Source: Candidatus Omnitrophota bacterium
GTDB taxonomy: Bacteria; Omnitrophota; Koll11; Tantalellales; Tantalellaceae
Reading direction: 5' to 3'
Assembly: GCA_015231715.1 (NCBI GenBank)
Contig: JADGBB010000060.1
Location: 1-6,300 of the forward strand
DNA length: 6,300 nucleotides
Shown here: positions 6,066-6,300 of the stretch, in pieces
How positions within the stretch are numbered: position 1 is the stretch's first letter
Layout: each line of letters starts with the position of its first letter
The notes under the pieces: generated by a model
Seen by the model: only the letters and a program-made list of their open reading frames with translations
Told to the model about the DNA's origin: nothing
Databases searched by the model: none
Position numbers and translations under genes: made by a program

Positions 6066-6300
6066 ATGAAAAACTGGCTAAAAACTATATCACTATTAAC
6101 ATCCATAACATTCACATGGACAAGCATAGTCTATCCCTTGCCTCAAGATATTGAAATAGTTGCAGGCAGCGCGGACATTCAGGTTGAAGGCTCAACAATG
6201 GTAATTAACGCTGCTGACGGAACGATCATCAATTATTCATCATTCGATATCGGCGCGGGTGAAAACGTTATAATCAATTTACCCGACGCATCAAGCGAAA
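6066..6300 (+). CDS. Filamentous-haemagglutinin-type exoprotein (TPS domain), 3' end outside window
   Basis: Only the first 78 codons are visible and the frame runs open through the end of the window. From about residue 31 the sequence reads as the start of the haemagglutinin activity (TPS) domain of TpsA/FhaB-like exoproteins. GSADIQVEGSTMVINAADGT is followed by IINYSSFDIGAGENVIINLP and DASSE, matching the family pattern of beta strands, 'I-N-w-x-S-F-x-I-G-x-G-e-x-V-x-x-x-x-P' and the following 'SS'. Such proteins are usually long beta-helical adhesins or toxins secreted through an outer-membrane TpsB partner. Residues 1-24 (MKNWLK, then a hydrophobic Ser/Thr-rich stretch ending IVYP) should be the export signal, without an obvious A-x-A cleavage site. 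ATG 6066 follows a modest AAAAGAG (6052-6058) at seven bases. It lies downstream of a c-di-GMP riboswitch, a terminator and an inverted-repeat element. The family call is good; substrate, size and partner are unknown. Confidence 0.82.
   Translation, partial: MKNWLKTISLLTSITFTWTSIVYPLPQDIEIVAGSADIQVEGSTMVINAADGTIINYSSFDIGAGENVIINLPDASSE

Noticed and set aside
5876..6127. Minus-strand 83-residue frame across the inverted repeats
   Set aside because: It runs through both arms of the palindromic element and opposite the start of the exoprotein gene. No supporting signal is seen.

Overview
This is an AT-rich bacterial window (roughly 38-40% GC by eye). It comes from an uncultured-type bacterium that uses the split two-subunit glycine dehydrogenase and a double-length ThyX. 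No marker gene fixes the taxon. The combination of split GcvPA/GcvPB, a long two-domain ThyX and a haemagglutinin-type exoprotein behind a structured leader is compatible with a PVC-like or candidate-phylum lineage (Omnitrophota would be one guess), but this is inference only.

Layout. Positions 1-3509 (+) are the end of a glycine-cleavage operon: gcvPA (its first codons lie before the window), gcvPB and a lipoate-protein ligase A family gene, all tightly spaced. A small secreted protein of unknown function (3497-3895, -) converges on the ligase and overlaps its 3' end by 13 bp. Between that gene and thyX (4021-5535, +) sits a compact divergent promoter region whose two -35 hexamers are only three bases apart. 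ThyX is a tandem two-domain protein in which the catalytic signature appears to be divided between the halves.

Positions 5536-6065 hold no convincing protein gene but are the most interesting stretch. In order they contain an AT-rich upstream region with a weak promoter candidate, a c-di-GMP-I (GEMM-I) riboswitch aptamer, a strong Rho-independent terminator, a short palindrome, and a 119-bp nested inverted-repeat element with perfect 18-bp arms and a perfect 16-bp internal hairpin. At 6066 begins an exoprotein with a filamentous-haemagglutinin / two-partner-secretion N-terminal domain, cut off by the window end.

How the parts work together. The glycine-cleavage enzyme produces 5,10-methylene-tetrahydrofolate, and ThyX consumes it to make dTMP. 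The ligase would supply lipoyl groups for the H protein of the same complex. The right-hand part reads as a second-messenger-controlled surface-protein locus, in which c-di-GMP sensed by the leader RNA would decide whether transcription passes the terminator into the adhesin-like gene.
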